From NCBI RefSeq assembly GCF_001559595.1, contig NZ_LNTY01000058.1, positions 62,001 to 126,000 of the forward strand: DNA of 64,000 bases, in the 5' to 3' direction. Source of the stretch: Enterovibrio coralii (GTDB taxonomy: Bacteria > Pseudomonadota > Gammaproteobacteria > Enterobacterales > Vibrionaceae). The translations under genes were made by a program, and so were the position numbers. The stretch's first letter is position 1. Every line of letters starts with the position of its first letter. Of this stretch, positions 53,842-63,680 are shown in pieces. The notes beneath the pieces were generated by a model. It had not been told where the DNA came from, did no database searches, and saw nothing but the letters and a program-made list of their open reading frames with translations.

Positions 53842-54314
53842 TCATTCTTCTTTTTTATCTGCCAGTGCGGCAATGGCCTCAAGCTTTTTACGCACCTTGT
53901 CTGGCGCGCCTGCGCAATCGCTTTTAGGTATTCCGCAGCCATTGGGCTGACAGGCGGCTTGTCACTTTTAGGCTCGCTTGCTTTGACGTATTCCATGTCT
54001 CGCTTTGCCAGCTCTGGGTTCACTTTGATTTCAATGGTCATTAATGACGGCAGTGTGCCCTGACGAAGAGAGGACATCAGGACATGACGATCGAAGTTCA
54101 GGCGGTTTGCCCAAGAAGATGATCCACATTCGAGGATAAGGATCCCGTCTCGAAAGTTGGCCACGCGGCAATGTTTCGCCGATTGTGGCGGCAAAAGGGC
54201 TTTAACTTGTTCATTGAGTTGGGACAATGCATAGGCGCGCTGTCTTACCTGACCGGCTAAGCCTTTTTCGAGTAAATCCAATGCTGCTTGGGGACGATGA
54301 TCTCTCACAATCAA
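53842..54314 (-). CDS. DUF721 (DciA-like) protein, one frameshift
   Basis: Small protein with the DUF721 core (ALLPPQSAKHCRVANFRDGILILECGSSSWANRLNF in parts). DUF721 includes DciA, the helicase operator in bacteria lacking DnaC, so a role with DnaB is likely by family; not shown by the sequence itself. One base is missing near 53913: restoring it changes the tail to AIAAGAPDKVRKKLEAIAALADKKEE and stops at 53842, giving 157 residues. As printed the frame runs on 28 bases to 53814. It occupies the position of secM, on the opposite strand to secA. Confidence 0.85.
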
Positions 54315-54528
54315 ATCTCTTGATGTTTACTCCCTAAAGAGTACCAGCAGGTCGGGTAGGTCTCTAGCTTTCATTGATAAAAGCCCAATGCGTTGATGGG
54401 GATAGGCGGTACTTTTTGCACAAAAATGAACATAAAGTGCACTATTTTGGGTCTGGTCAATGAACGGGTTCTAATTTTTCTTAACAAACCAAGCAGAACA
54501 CGTATTACGAGTGGGATGCATAGGAGAT

Positions 54529-54576
54529 ATGGCTTATGATAATCAGCCAAAGCGCAAAATAAGCGTGAAGAATTGA
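54529..54576 (+). CDS. Candidate 15-residue leader peptide upstream of secA
   Basis: ATG at 54529 follows AGGAG by two to three bases and encodes MAYDNQPKRKISVKN before TGA. The composition is basic and hydrophilic, with no signal peptide or known arrest motif. It may be a chance ORF. It is listed because it precedes paired hairpins ahead of secA. Not a recognised family. Confidence 0.2.
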   Translation: MAYDNQPKRKISVKN

Positions 54577-54654
54577 TTTTCGAGCCTTGAAATCCATCTC
54601 ATCAGGCACAAGATCTTCATCCAGAATGAATCGCTAATTCTTCCGAAAAATTTT

Positions 54655-54718
54655 GGCAGAGGGATATGCTGAATTTCTCTGCCGCGCAGTATCCAGCTTT
54701 AGCCCTTTTGCTGAAGCT
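54655..54718 (+). promoter_or_regulatory. Tandem hairpins before secA
   Basis: Hairpin 1: GGCAGAG (54655-54661) with CTCTGCC (54677-54683). Hairpin 2: AGCTTTAGC (54695-54703) with GCTGAAGCT (54710-54718), one G-U pair. The second ends 26 bases before the secA ATG, close enough to influence its ribosome site. Confidence 0.45.
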
Positions 54719-54744
54719 AAAATTATGAGAGAAACGGCAAAGCC

Positions 54745-57465
54745 ATGTTATCGAAGCTAATTACCAAAGTAATCGGAAGTCGCAACGACCGCACCCTGCG
54801 TCGTCTTCGCAAAGTCGTCAACGAAATTAATAATCTTGAACCACAGTTTGAAGCATATTCTGACGACGAACTGAAAGCTAAAACCGCTGAGTACCGCCAG
54901 CGTATCGAGCAAGGCGAGTCTTTGGACGTTATCCTGCCGGAAGCGTTTGCAACCGTGCGTGAAGCGTCTAAGCGTGTTTATGGCATGCGCCACTTTGACG
55001 TACAGCTGATTGGCGGCATGGTGCTGAACAACGGCCAAATCGCAGAAATGCGTACTGGTGAAGGTAAAACCCTGACCGCGACCCTGCCTGCTTACCTGCA
55101 TGCACTGACGGGCAAAGGTGTTCACGTTGTTACTGTGAACGACTACTTGGCAAAGCGTGACGCCGAAACCAACCGTCCACTGTTTGAATTCCTTGATATG
55201 ACTGTTGGCATCAACGTGCCAAACATGCACCCTCAAGACAAAAAAGCCGCTTACCAAGCAGACATTCTTTACGGAACCAATAACGAATTTGGTTTCGACT
55301 ACCTGCGTGACAACATGGCATTCCGTGCGGAAGACCGTGTTCAACGTGAACGTTATTTCGCGGTGGTGGATGAGGTTGACTCCATCCTTATCGATGAAGC
55401 GCGTACCCCTCTGATCATCTCCGGTCCTGCTGAAGACAGCTCTGACATGTACACCCGTATCAATGCGCTGATCCCGCAACTGGTGCGTCAGGACAAAGAA
55501 GACAGCGAAGAGTACCGTGGTGACGGTCACTTCACCGTTGATGAGAAATCTAAGCAAGCGCACCTGACAGAAACGGGTCAGGAGTTTGTGGAAGACCTGC
55601 TGAAGAAAAACGGCCTGATGGAAGAGCACGATACCTTGTACTCGCCAGCAAACATCACGCTGCTTCACCACATCAATGCGGCACTGCGCGCTCACGTACT
55701 GTTTGAGAAAGACGTCGACTACATCGTCAAAGACGGTGAGGTGGTTATCGTTGATGAACACACTGGCCGTACTATGCCAGGTCGTCGTTGGTCTGAAGGC
55801 TTGCACCAAGCGGTGGAAGCGAAAGAAGGCGTCAAGATCCAAAACGAAAACCAAACGTTGGCATCGATCACCTTCCAGAACTACTTCCGTCTGTACGATC
55901 TGCTGTCAGGCATGACAGGTACCGCAGATACCGAAGCATTTGAATTCCAGTCAATTTACGGTCTTGAAACCGTGGTTATCCCAACCAACAAACCAATGGT
56001 TCGTGATGACATGGCGGATCAGGTTTACATGACTGAGCGTGAGAAGTTTGAGGCGATCATCGCTGACATCAAAGCGCGCAGTGAGAAAGGCCAGCCTTCT
56101 CTGGTGGGTACCGTGTCTATCGAGAAATCTGAGCTTCTGTCTAACGCACTGAAAAAAGCGGGCGTTAAACACTCAGTACTGAACGCAAAATTCCACGCAT
56201 CAGAAGCGGACATCGTTGCTGAAGCGGGCGCGCCAGGTGCGGTCACTATCGCAACCAACATGGCAGGTCGTGGTACGGATATCGTGTTGGGTGGTAGCTG
56301 GCAAACTGACGTTGCGAAGCTGGAAAACCCAACCGAGCAACAAATTGCGGATATCAAAGCGACATGGCGTGAGCGTCACGACGCGGTAAAAGCCGCGGGT
56401 GGTCTTCACATCATCGGTACCGAGCGTCACGAATCACGCCGTATCGATAACCAGCTACGAGGTCGTTCTGGTCGTCAGGGTGACCCAGGTTCAAGCCGTT
56501 TCTACCTGTCTATGGAAGACTCACTGATGCGTATCTTCGCGTCTGAACGTGTGTCTAACATGATGAAGAAACTGGGTATGGAAGAAGGCGAAGCGATTGA
56601 GCACCCATGGGTGAACAAAGCTATCGAAAACGCACAACGTAAAGTTGAAGGCCGTAACTTCGATATCCGTAAACAGCTTCTTGAATTCGATGACGTGGCA
56701 AACGATCAGCGTAAAGTGGTTTACGAACTGCGTGATGAGCTGATGGATACCATAGACATCAGCGAGATGATCGAGCACAACCGCGAAGACGTGGTGAACG
56801 CAGTTATCGACCAGTACATTCCGCCTCAATCTCTGGAAGAGATGTGGGATATTGAAGGTCTGGAAGTGCGTCTGAAAGCTGACTTCGATGTTGAGCTGCC
56901 GCTGCAAGCGTGGCTGGATGCAGACGACAAGCTGTACGAAGAGCAACTGCGCGAGAAAATCTTGAACCACATCATTGATGTGTACAAGTCGAAAGAAGCG
57001 GCGGTAGGTCCAGAAACCCTGCGTAACTTCGAAAAAGCAGTGATGCTGCAAACGCTGGACACGCTGTGGAAAGAACATCTGGCGGCGATGGATCACCTGC
57101 GTCAAGGTATCCATCTGCGTGGTTATGCGCAGAAGAACCCGAAACAGGAATACAAGCGTGAGTCTTTCGAACTGTTCGAGGACATGTTGGAAGCACTGAA
57201 ATCAGACGTTGTGATGACGCTGAGCAAGGTTCGTGTTCAACAGCCTGAAGAAGTGGATCGTATGGAAGAGCAACGTCGTGCGCACGCTGAAGCGGCAGCG
57301 CGTCGTCAGCAAACCAACCATGCAGAAGCGGAAAACCAGCTGGATGACAGCCACGAGCACGCATCTGATACGGTTGTTCGTGAAGGTCGTAAAGTGGGCC
57401 GTAACGAGCCATGTCCTTGTGGTTCAGGCAAGAAATTCAAGCAATGTCACGGTAAGATCGACTAA
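54745..57465 (+). CDS. secA: Preprotein translocase ATPase SecA
   Basis: 906 residues, intact. Walker [10 protein letters not shown] around 103-110, [48 protein letters not shown], helical scaffold region, and the C-terminal zinc tail [14 protein letters not shown]. It drives Sec-dependent export. The leader upstream may regulate it. Confidence 0.98.
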   Translation: MLSKLITKVIGSRNDRTLRRLRKVVNEINNLEPQFEAYSDDELKAKTAEYRQRIEQGESLDVILPEAFATVREASKRVYGMRHFDVQLIGGMVLNNGQIAEMRTGEGKTLTATLPAYLHALTGKGVHVVTVNDYLAKRDAETNRPLFEFLDMTVGINVPNMHPQDKKAAYQADILYGTNNEFGFDYLRDNMAFRAEDRVQRERYFAVVDEVDSILIDEARTPLIISGPAEDSSDMYTRINALIPQLVRQDKEDSEEYRGDGHFTVDEKSKQAHLTETGQEFVEDLLKKNGLMEEHDTLYSPANITLLHHINAALRAHVLFEKDVDYIVKDGEVVIVDEHTGRTMPGRRWSEGLHQAVEAKEGVKIQNENQTLASITFQNYFRLYDLLSGMTGTADTEAFEFQSIYGLETVVIPTNKPMVRDDMADQVYMTEREKFEAIIADIKARSEKGQPSLVGTVSIEKSELLSNALKKAGVKHSVLNAKFHASEADIVAEAGAPGAVTIATNMAGRGTDIVLGGSWQTDVAKLENPTEQQIADIKATWRERHDAVKAAGGLHIIGTERHESRRIDNQLRGRSGRQGDPGSSRFYLSMEDSLMRIFASERVSNMMKKLGMEEGEAIEHPWVNKAIENAQRKVEGRNFDIRKQLLEFDDVANDQRKVVYELRDELMDTIDISEMIEHNREDVVNAVIDQYIPPQSLEEMWDIEGLEVRLKADFDVELPLQAWLDADDKLYEEQLREKILNHIIDVYKSKEAAVGPETLRNFEKAVMLQTLDTLWKEHLAAMDHLRQGIHLRGYAQKNPKQEYKRESFELFEDMLEALKSDVVMTLSKVRVQQPEEVDRMEEQRRAHAEAAARRQQTNHAEAENQLDDSHEHASDTVVREGRKVGRNEPCPCGSGKKFKQCHGKID

Positions 57466-57484
57466 CCGTAGGCAAGGATACTAA

Positions 57485-57510
57485 GAGGCCGCACATCGCG
57501 GCCTTTTTTA
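57485..57510 (+). terminator. Terminator after secA
   Basis: GGCCGC (57487-57492) / GCGGCC (57498-57503) with a T6 run, 20 bases after the secA stop. mutT starts 16 bases later. Confidence 0.85.
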
Positions 57511-57525
57511 TGGATAGTAAGAAAG

Positions 57526-57933
57526 ATGACTGACGTGAAACGCATTCATATTGCGGCTGGGATTATTTTGAATCCCACGAAAGACGAGATTTATATCACG
57601 CAGCGTGCTGCGAAGGCGCACAAAGGTGGTTTCTGGGAGTTTGCTGGCGGACAAGTAGAAGCGGGTGAGACTGCAGAAGCTGCCGTCGTACGTGAGTTGG
57701 ATGAAGAAGTGGGTATTGCTGCCAAAACGGTTGAGCACTTTATCTCGTTTTCTCATGACTACCCAGAAAAGTCGCTAACCTTTGATTTCTTCCTTGTGTC
57801 TGCGTTTGAGGGCGAACCCTTTGGCAAGGAAGGGCAGCCGGGGCGTTGGGTGGGGATTGATACGTTAGGCGAGTATGAATTCCCTGAAGCGAATGCGCCC
57901 GTGTTGGTAAAGCTTAAAGAAACACTTCTATAA
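57526..57933 (+). CDS. mutT: 8-oxo-dGTP diphosphatase MutT
   Basis: 135 residues. Complete Nudix box GX5EX7REXXEEXG(I) at 42-64 (GQVEAGE...VVRELDEEVGI). It sanitises oxidised nucleotides. Location after secA is conserved. Confidence 0.95.
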   Translation: MTDVKRIHIAAGIILNPTKDEIYITQRAAKAHKGGFWEFAGGQVEAGETAEAAVVRELDEEVGIAAKTVEHFISFSHDYPEKSLTFDFFLVSAFEGEPFGKEGQPGRWVGIDTLGEYEFPEANAPVLVKLKETLL

Positions 57934-57967
57934 AAAAAGGGCCAAACATTGTGTTTGGCCCTTTTTT
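57932..57967. terminator. Bidirectional terminator of mutT / yacG
   Basis: AAAAAAAGGGCCAAACA-TTG-TGTTTGGCCCTTTTTT between convergent genes. Confidence 0.93.
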
Positions 57968-57985
57968 CTTCAAGACAGAGACGTA

Positions 57986-58183
57986 TTAGTGATCTTCTGA
58001 CCAACCGTCGCTGTCCGACATATCTGGTGCGCCCGGAATGCGCTTTTCTTCATCTGCCCATTCACCAAGATCGATCAACTGACACTTCTTGCTACAGAAC
58101 GGACGATACGGGCTGACTTCTCCCCAAACAACGGGAATACCACATTGTGGGCACTTAACAATAGTTGGACTTTCTTTGCTCAC
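57986..58183 (-). CDS. yacG: DNA gyrase inhibitor YacG (zinc finger)
   Basis: 65 residues with four zinc cysteines: C11, C14, C30 and C34 (CPQCGIP...[16 protein letters not shown]). It binds GyrB and inhibits gyrase in E. coli. It begins 23 bases downstream of zapD. Confidence 0.94.
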   Translation of the reverse strand: MSKESPTIVKCPQCGIPVVWGEVSPYRPFCSKKCQLIDLGEWADEEKRIPGAPDMSDSDGWSEDH

Positions 58184-58206
58184 AGAAACCTCTGTATTCG
58201 TGTTAT

Positions 58207-58946
58207 CTAGCAGACCGCCAGTCGAAGTGACATGGAATCTGCAATGGCGCGGCTTTCGTCAAATGGTATAAAGCGGACGGCAAAGCGCGATTTATGACCC
58301 GACACCAAAGGGTAAGCGTTGTAATCGGGTGATATTTGAATGCGAAGTAAATAGGCACCATCAACGTCTTGCTGATAGAAGCCATTGTTCACAGTGCAAG
58401 GATGCATCACAGTGCTGCCTCTGACTAAGTGTAGCCAAAACGTCAGTGCTTCATCGAGTGCTTGCAAAGACGACAGCCACTGTGACGTGTTTGATTGCTG
58501 ATGGGCAAGAGGCAGACTCAGCCAGTGGTGAAGCACAGGCAAGTCAAAGCTACAGGTGCCACCCGGAATGGAGAAACGCTGACGAATTGAAGACAAGAAT
58601 TTATCTTCTCTCAGTTTTTGGCCAAGTCGCGGTGCCTGAAGCAGAGATTGCTGAAGCTGACGCTTTCGCCGAGCAGGACTTTTAATTGCTCAACATCCAC
58701 ATGTGGCACGTCGAGCCACGCTTCCAGCTTCGCGCGCTGTTTCTCCAGATCTTTAACCAGATCGCCTTTGACCTGAACCTGTTCGAGGATCTCCATCAGA
58801 TCAAATAGGCTTTTAAAAAACGGAGCCCATTGTGAAGAGGCTGTGATATCGGCGGCAAGCTTTACCTGATCCAACAAGTACTCAAGTCGCAAATACACAC
58901 GGACTTGCTCATTCAAAGGGTGCTCGTAAAGGGTATCGGTGCTCAT
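58207..58946 (-). CDS. zapD: Z-ring associated protein ZapD, one frameshift
   Basis: Crosslinks FtsZ bundles. The N-terminus [24 protein letters not shown] and the C-terminal half ([35 protein letters not shown]) are split. One A missing from a run near 58666 restores [23 protein letters not shown] between them, matching family motifs. Corrected length is 246 residues, as expected. Confidence 0.93.
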
Positions 58947-58958
58947 GCTGCTCTCAAT

Positions 58959-59558
58959 TTACTGTGTTGCCAGTTCAAGGTACTGAGCGTGTAATGCGTC
59001 GATTTGAGGGATTAATTCCTTGTTACCCCCATCATTGTTCACGATGTCGTCAGCAATTGCTAGTCGCTGTATGCGACTGGCTTGTGCATTGAGTATGTTT
59101 TTCACTTGCTCAGTGCTGACACCATCGCGTTTTCCAGTGCGCGCAATTTGAGTTTGTTCTGAAACATCTACGACAAGCACACGCTGGCAAAGTAATTGAA
59201 GGCTGTTTTCAACCAGCAAAGGCACCACCAATAAACAGTAAGGTGTCTGGCTTTGTTGGGTTTGTGAAATCATCGTTTCGCGAATTTTTGGATGCAGTAG
59301 AGCGTTCAGCCACACTTTATCCTCAGGGTGTGAGAACACATGCTCTCGCAATGCCGCGCGATTTAAGGTGCCTTCAGGCGTTAGCATCTCAGCACCAAAC
59401 TTTTCTGCGATGGCATTTAGGCCGTCGGTGCCTGGCTCAACAACTTGGCGAGCAATGACATCAGCATCAATCACATCAATGCCTTTTTCGGCAAAAAGAT
59501 CGGCGACCGTAGTTTTTCCACTGCCGATACCACCTGTCACGCCAATTACAAACGCCAT
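58959..59558 (-). CDS. coaE: Dephospho-CoA kinase CoaE
   Basis: 199 residues. P-loop GGIGSGKT at 9-16, DADVIARQVVEPG, and LLVVPLLVEN. Last step of coenzyme A synthesis. Abuts pilD without a gap, as in other Vibrionaceae and pseudomonads. Confidence 0.96.
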   Translation of the reverse strand: MAFVIGVTGGIGSGKTTVADLFAEKGIDVIDADVIARQVVEPGTDGLNAIAEKFGAEMLTPEGTLNRAALREHVFSHPEDKVWLNALLHPKIRETMISQTQQSQTPYCLLVVPLLVENSLQLLCQRVLVVDVSEQTQIARTGKRDGVSTEQVKNILNAQASRIQRLAIADDIVNNDGGNKELIPQIDALHAQYLELATQ

Positions 59559-60428
59559 TTAGTAACCCAAATAAGATGTTAAATACCAGTTGATGATCTT
59601 ATCGCCCCATAGCAAACCGATCCACCCTGCAATGGCGAGATAAGGGCCAAAAGAGAAAGGCGTTTCTTTATCTGAGCCATTGATGCGTATCATGATGATG
59701 CCGCCAACAGCACCGATAAAGGAGGCTAACAGGATAACCATTGGCAATGCTTGCCAGCCAAGCCATGCCCCCAAAGCTGCAAGGAGTTTAAAATCACCAT
59801 ACCCCATGCCTTCCTTACCTGTTAAAAGCTTAAAGAGTTGGAACACACTCCACAGTGACAGGTAGCCTGCCATGGCTCCAATGACTGAATCTTGAAGTGA
59901 GACTGGAGAGATGCCCATCACTGCAAGCAACATGCCTGCCCACATCAGCGGCAACGTCATTTGGTCGGGAAGCAGCATGGTATCGATGTCGATAAAACAC
60001 AGCGCAATCAACACAAAGGTTGCGAAAATCACCGCGAGTGACCAGTAAGAGCCCGTCAAGGTAAATGCCGTGACGCCCGTCAACATTGCGGTCAACAGTT
60101 CGACTAAAGGGTAGCGTTTGCTTACTGGTGTTTTGCAGTTGCGGCACTTTCCGCCAAGGATAAGCCAGCTCAATACAGGCACATTGTCGATAGCATTTAC
60201 CTGTTTTTGGCAATTAGGGCAGTGAGAGCGGGGTAGGCTTAGGTTAAAGACTTGCCCATCAGGGGCTGCAATTTCTTCTGGGAAACAGTCGTGACACTCT
60301 TGTTGCCACCGTATTTCCATCATTTTTGGCAGTCGGTAAATTACGACATTGAGAAAACTGCCAACAATCAGGCCAAAGACAGAGGCAAACACTACAAAAA
60401 GATTCAGAGAGTCAAACAGCCAATTCAT
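59559..60428 (-). CDS. pilD: Type IV prepilin peptidase/methyltransferase PilD
   Basis: About 289 residues from ATG 60428, with GGA 8 bases upstream; a GTG at 60431 is the ORF limit. Zinc motifs CPNCQ and CRNCK in the cytoplasmic loop, catalytic Asp in [13 protein letters not shown] and [14 protein letters not shown], about eight membrane helices. It processes prepilins and type II secretion pseudopilins. Confidence 0.95.
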   Translation of the reverse strand: MNWLFDSLNLFVVFASVFGLIVGSFLNVVIYRLPKMMEIRWQQECHDCFPEEIAAPDGQVFNLSLPRSHCPNCQKQVNAIDNVPVLSWLILGGKCRNCKTPVSKRYPLVELLTAMLTGVTAFTLTGSYWSLAVIFATFVLIALCFIDIDTMLLPDQMTLPLMWAGMLLAVMGISPVSLQDSVIGAMAGYLSLWSVFQLFKLLTGKEGMGYGDFKLLAALGAWLGWQALPMVILLASFIGAVGGIIMIRINGSDKETPFSFGPYLAIAGWIGLLWGDKIINWYLTSYLGY

Positions 60429-60530
60429 CACGGTATTCCATTATTAAGGAGGGCAAAGTAATATGATACCGAGATGTGCCAGTTCACTCTATGTGAATTA
60501 AGAACAAAAGACGGAGACACAGTTTAATTT

Positions 60531-61753
60531 TTATCCCATCACACTGATCAGATTGAACATCGGCAAATACATAGCGACTACCAAAGATCCAATCAGACCA
60601 CCAAGAATAACGATGATCAGCGGCTCCAGAATTTTACCGAGATTGTCGACGACATTATCCACCTCATCTTCGTACATCCCTGCGACCTTATTGAGCATGT
60701 CATCGAGCGAACCTGATTCCTCACCGATCATCACCATTTGCGTCATCATGTCCGGGAACTCGCCCGTTTCTTTGATAGAGCGGTGAAGGGGGCGCCCCCT
60801 GATGTTTGCTGGTAAACCGTCTCTATCACATTTTGATAGTGCAGGTTATTGGCCGTTTTCCCGGCAGCTGAAAGACCGTTTAGAAGTGGGATGCCCGCAT
60901 TAAACGTGGTTGCAAGGGTACGGGTAAAACGTGCAAGCGTCGCCTTTGTCAATACGCCACCGACAATTGGGATGTGAAGGGACAATCGGCTTACTTTAAG
61001 TTGGAATGACGGACTGCGTTTGTAGCTTTCTCGCATTAGAAGAACGACTAAAACGGTGACTAACCCAAGGTGTAAGCCATAGTTTTGAACAACTTCAGAA
61101 AGGTTCAGAACTTTTTGGGTAAACCAAGGTAAGTCTGCGTTAAAGGAAGCGAACACATCTTTAAATGTTGGGATCACGAAGATCAGCATGCCAATAGTCA
61201 CCGCCAGTGCCAGAAAGGTCACGATACTTGGGTAAATCATGGCTTTGACTACTTTGGCTCGTGTGGCTTCGTCTTTTTCTCGGTAAACACTGATTCTTGC
61301 AAAGATTTGTTCAAGGCGACCTGTCTGCTCACCCGTTGCCACCAAATCGCAGTAAAACTGGTCAAAAAGCGGCGAGCTGTTTTTCATCGCCATGGCCAAA
61401 GACGATCCGGCTTCCACATGGCGATAAATATTGCCGATGATAAGTTTCATCTCGGCTTTTTTTGCACCGGTTTTCAGAAGCTGCAGTGTTTCGCCCAAAG
61501 GCACCCCCGCTTCCAGCATGGTCGAGATTTGGCGACTGAATAGGGTAATGTCTTTTGGCGTCGCGGCATTTCGGCGTTGGACAAAAGACGAAGGGCTTCT
61601 GCGCTTAATTTTTAGAATTTGAACGCGCTGCTCTACCAAGGAAAGACGAGCATCTTGTTCGTTAAACGCCAGCACTTGGCCTTTTACGTTTGACCCTTTG
61701 GTTGTTACTCCTCGCCAATGAAAGGCATAAAGCTTGTTTTTTTCTTTCGCCAT
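60531..61753 (-). CDS. pilC: Type IV pilus inner membrane platform protein PilC, one frameshift
   Basis: Two GspF domains. The N-terminal domain has [22 protein letters not shown]; the C-terminal one [19 protein letters not shown] and [21 protein letters not shown] run at 60788-60792 is one base short: adding it gives [19 protein letters not shown] and joins the tail. Corrected length is 407 residues. It assembles the pilus with PilB. Confidence 0.94.
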
Positions 61754-61763
61754 GACAGCTTCC

Positions 61764-63473
61764 TTATAAGCTAATGACGCGTTGAAGTTCAGTAAGGCTG
61801 ACGATGCCTTCGTTTAGTTTTTCGATACCGGACTCTTGCAAGGTCAGCGCACCGCTGGCACTGGAAATGTTCTGTAATCGGCTGGCAGATGCCCCTTGTC
61901 CTATCGCTTCAGCCAACTCAGTGGAAATGGGCACAACTTCATAGATCCCGACGCGGCCAATATAGCCGTGGTTGCAGTGATCGCAGCCTTCAGGTGCAGC
62001 TTTGTAGATCGACTCAGTGCGCAGCGACGGATAGTGCTTTTGCAAAGCGATAAGCTGGTTGTCGTCAGCGGGGTGTGGCTCTTTGCAATGTTTGCAAAGA
62101 CGACGCGCCAAGCGCTGAGCAATCACCAGTGAAAGAGAGGCGGCAAGGTTGTAGGGCGCAACGCCCATGTTGGCCAAGCGGGTAATACTTTCCGCCGCTG
62201 AGTTAGTGTGCAAGGTGGAAAGTACCAGGTGACCCGTTTGCGCCGCTTTAATGCCAATTTCTGCGGTTTCTAAATCTCGGATCTCACCCACCATCACCAC
62301 ATCAGGATCTTGGCGGAGAAACGCACGAAGGGCTTTGGCGAAATCAAGGCCGATATCGTTGTTGATATTGACCTGATTGATGCCGGGCAGGTTGATTTCG
62401 ACTGGGTCTTCCGCCGTGGCGATATTGCGCTCTGCGGTATTGAGGTATTTAAGACCCGTGTACAAGGATACGGTTTTGCCGCTCCCTGTCGGCCCTGTTA
62501 TTAATATCATGCCTTGAGGGCGGTCGAGAGCATGCAAGTAATCGGCTTTCTGCTTTTCGTTATAGCCGAGCGAATCAATATCCAGCGCAACACTGCCGCC
62601 ATCTAAAATACGAAGTACCACCTTCTCGCCCCAAAGGGTGGGCAGTGTGGAAACACGCATATCTACTGACTTGGAGTCAGAGATGTTGAGCTTGATGCGC
62701 CCATCTTGCGGAAGGCGTCGCTCGGCAATATTGAGCTTGGCGAGAATTTTTAGTCGGGTAGAAAGACGACGAGAAACGCCCGCAGGTGGAGAGCTGTGGA
62801 GCTGCAAGATTCCATCGAGGCGAAAGCGAATGCGATAGCTTTGCTCAAACGGTTCAAAGTGCACATCGGACGCTTGTTTTCGTACCGCATCCAAAATGAC
62901 TTGCTGAATGTAGCGACTGACAGGGGCCTCGTCCGTCATCAAGTCATCAGTGCTTTCCGAAATATCAAAATCGGCAAGTTCTTCCAGTTCGGAGTTCGAT
63001 ACCGAAAGCGTATCTTTGCAGCTGGCTTCAATGTTCTTGCCGTAAAGCTTGCGAAGCGCACCTTTGAGCTGGAGATGATCGACAATAATGGGGCGGATCA
63101 TCAGTCCTGTGGCAAAGCGAAATTCATCCTGCGCATCGAGATCTGTGGGGTCGCTAACTGCAAGGTAAAGCATGGAATCGACAATCTTGAGCGGCAATAC
63201 GCTGTGGTTAAGGCAAAGTGACCGCTTATCTAACTGCTCGCACGTTGTCATATAAGGGTAGTCAGTGATGTTACCGACAGGCTCTTTAAAATAGTCGCCA
63301 AGTGTCCTGGCAAGCGCATCGCTAGACAGCACCTGGTTGGCTATCAATGCATCGGGTGCTGCCCTGCCATCAAGCGTCATCGTATCTAGAACATGCGAGG
63401 ATTGTTCCTGCGAGATCGCAGAGTTATGCAGAAGAAGATTGATTAAGCCTGAATCTAGAGTTTCTGCAGTCAC
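61764..63473 (-). CDS. pilB: Type IV pilus assembly ATPase PilB
   Basis: Extension ATPase: Walker A GPTGSGKT, Asp box DPVEINLPGINQVNIN, Walker B VVMVGEIRDLETAEIGIKAAQTG in parts, and zinc cysteines CKHC...CDHC. I place the start at GTG 63473 (MTAETLDSGLINLLL), since AAGGA lies 7 bases before it; the ATG at 63491 has no ribosome site of its own. That gives 569 residues, near family length. The ORF to 63605 is unlikely. Confidence 0.93.
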   Translation of the reverse strand: MTAETLDSGLINLLLHNSAISQEQSSHVLDTMTLDGRAAPDALIANQVLSSDALARTLGDYFKEPVGNITDYPYMTTCEQLDKRSLCLNHSVLPLKIVDSMLYLAVSDPTDLDAQDEFRFATGLMIRPIIVDHLQLKGALRKLYGKNIEASCKDTLSVSNSELEELADFDISESTDDLMTDEAPVSRYIQQVILDAVRKQASDVHFEPFEQSYRIRFRLDGILQLHSSPPAGVSRRLSTRLKILAKLNIAERRLPQDGRIKLNISDSKSVDMRVSTLPTLWGEKVVLRILDGGSVALDIDSLGYNEKQKADYLHALDRPQGMILITGPTGSGKTVSLYTGLKYLNTAERNIATAEDPVEINLPGINQVNINNDIGLDFAKALRAFLRQDPDVVMVGEIRDLETAEIGIKAAQTGHLVLSTLHTNSAAESITRLANMGVAPYNLAASLSLVIAQRLARRLCKHCKEPHPADDNQLIALQKHYPSLRTESIYKAAPEGCDHCNHGYIGRVGIYEVVPISTELAEAIGQGASASRLQNISSASGALTLQESGIEKLNEGIVSLTELQRVISL

Positions 63474-63628
63474 GAGGCTGTCCTTATACATGGCGTAAGT
63501 ACGAATTATTGAGTCTTTAGTTATGTGACTGATATGAAACGGTGTCGATAGAAGAGCAATGGAATTTCGACGAATGTCATGCTGACAAGCAGAAGAACCG
63601 AACACTTACCAAGTGTGATATTAAAGTC

Positions 63629-63667
63629 AAAAAAGCGGGAGTTGCGTTCGCCGCTATCCCGCTTTTA
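63629..63667 (-). terminator. Terminator between pilA and pilB
   Basis: AAAAGCGGGA (63631-63640) and TCCCGCTTTT (63657-63666) form a stem downstream of the pilA stop. U-rich tail on the minus strand. It probably limits pilBCD expression relative to pilA. Confidence 0.8.
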
Positions 63668-63680
63668 AATTCAGATCAGT

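Larger units (their letters stand above)
54315..54744 (+). promoter_or_regulatory. 430-bp region upstream of secA
   Basis: Intergenic between divergent DUF721 and secA. It contains a 15-codon frame with a ribosome site at 54529 and two hairpins just before secA. No secM-like gene is present. No clear sigma-70 promoter with both boxes was found; a TGCAC-N15-GTGCA inverted repeat lies near 54417-54441. Confidence 0.5.

Noticed and set aside
54757-55854. 365-codon minus-strand ORF inside secA
   Set aside because: Antisense to the best conserved part of SecA; composition reflects the codon bias of secA.
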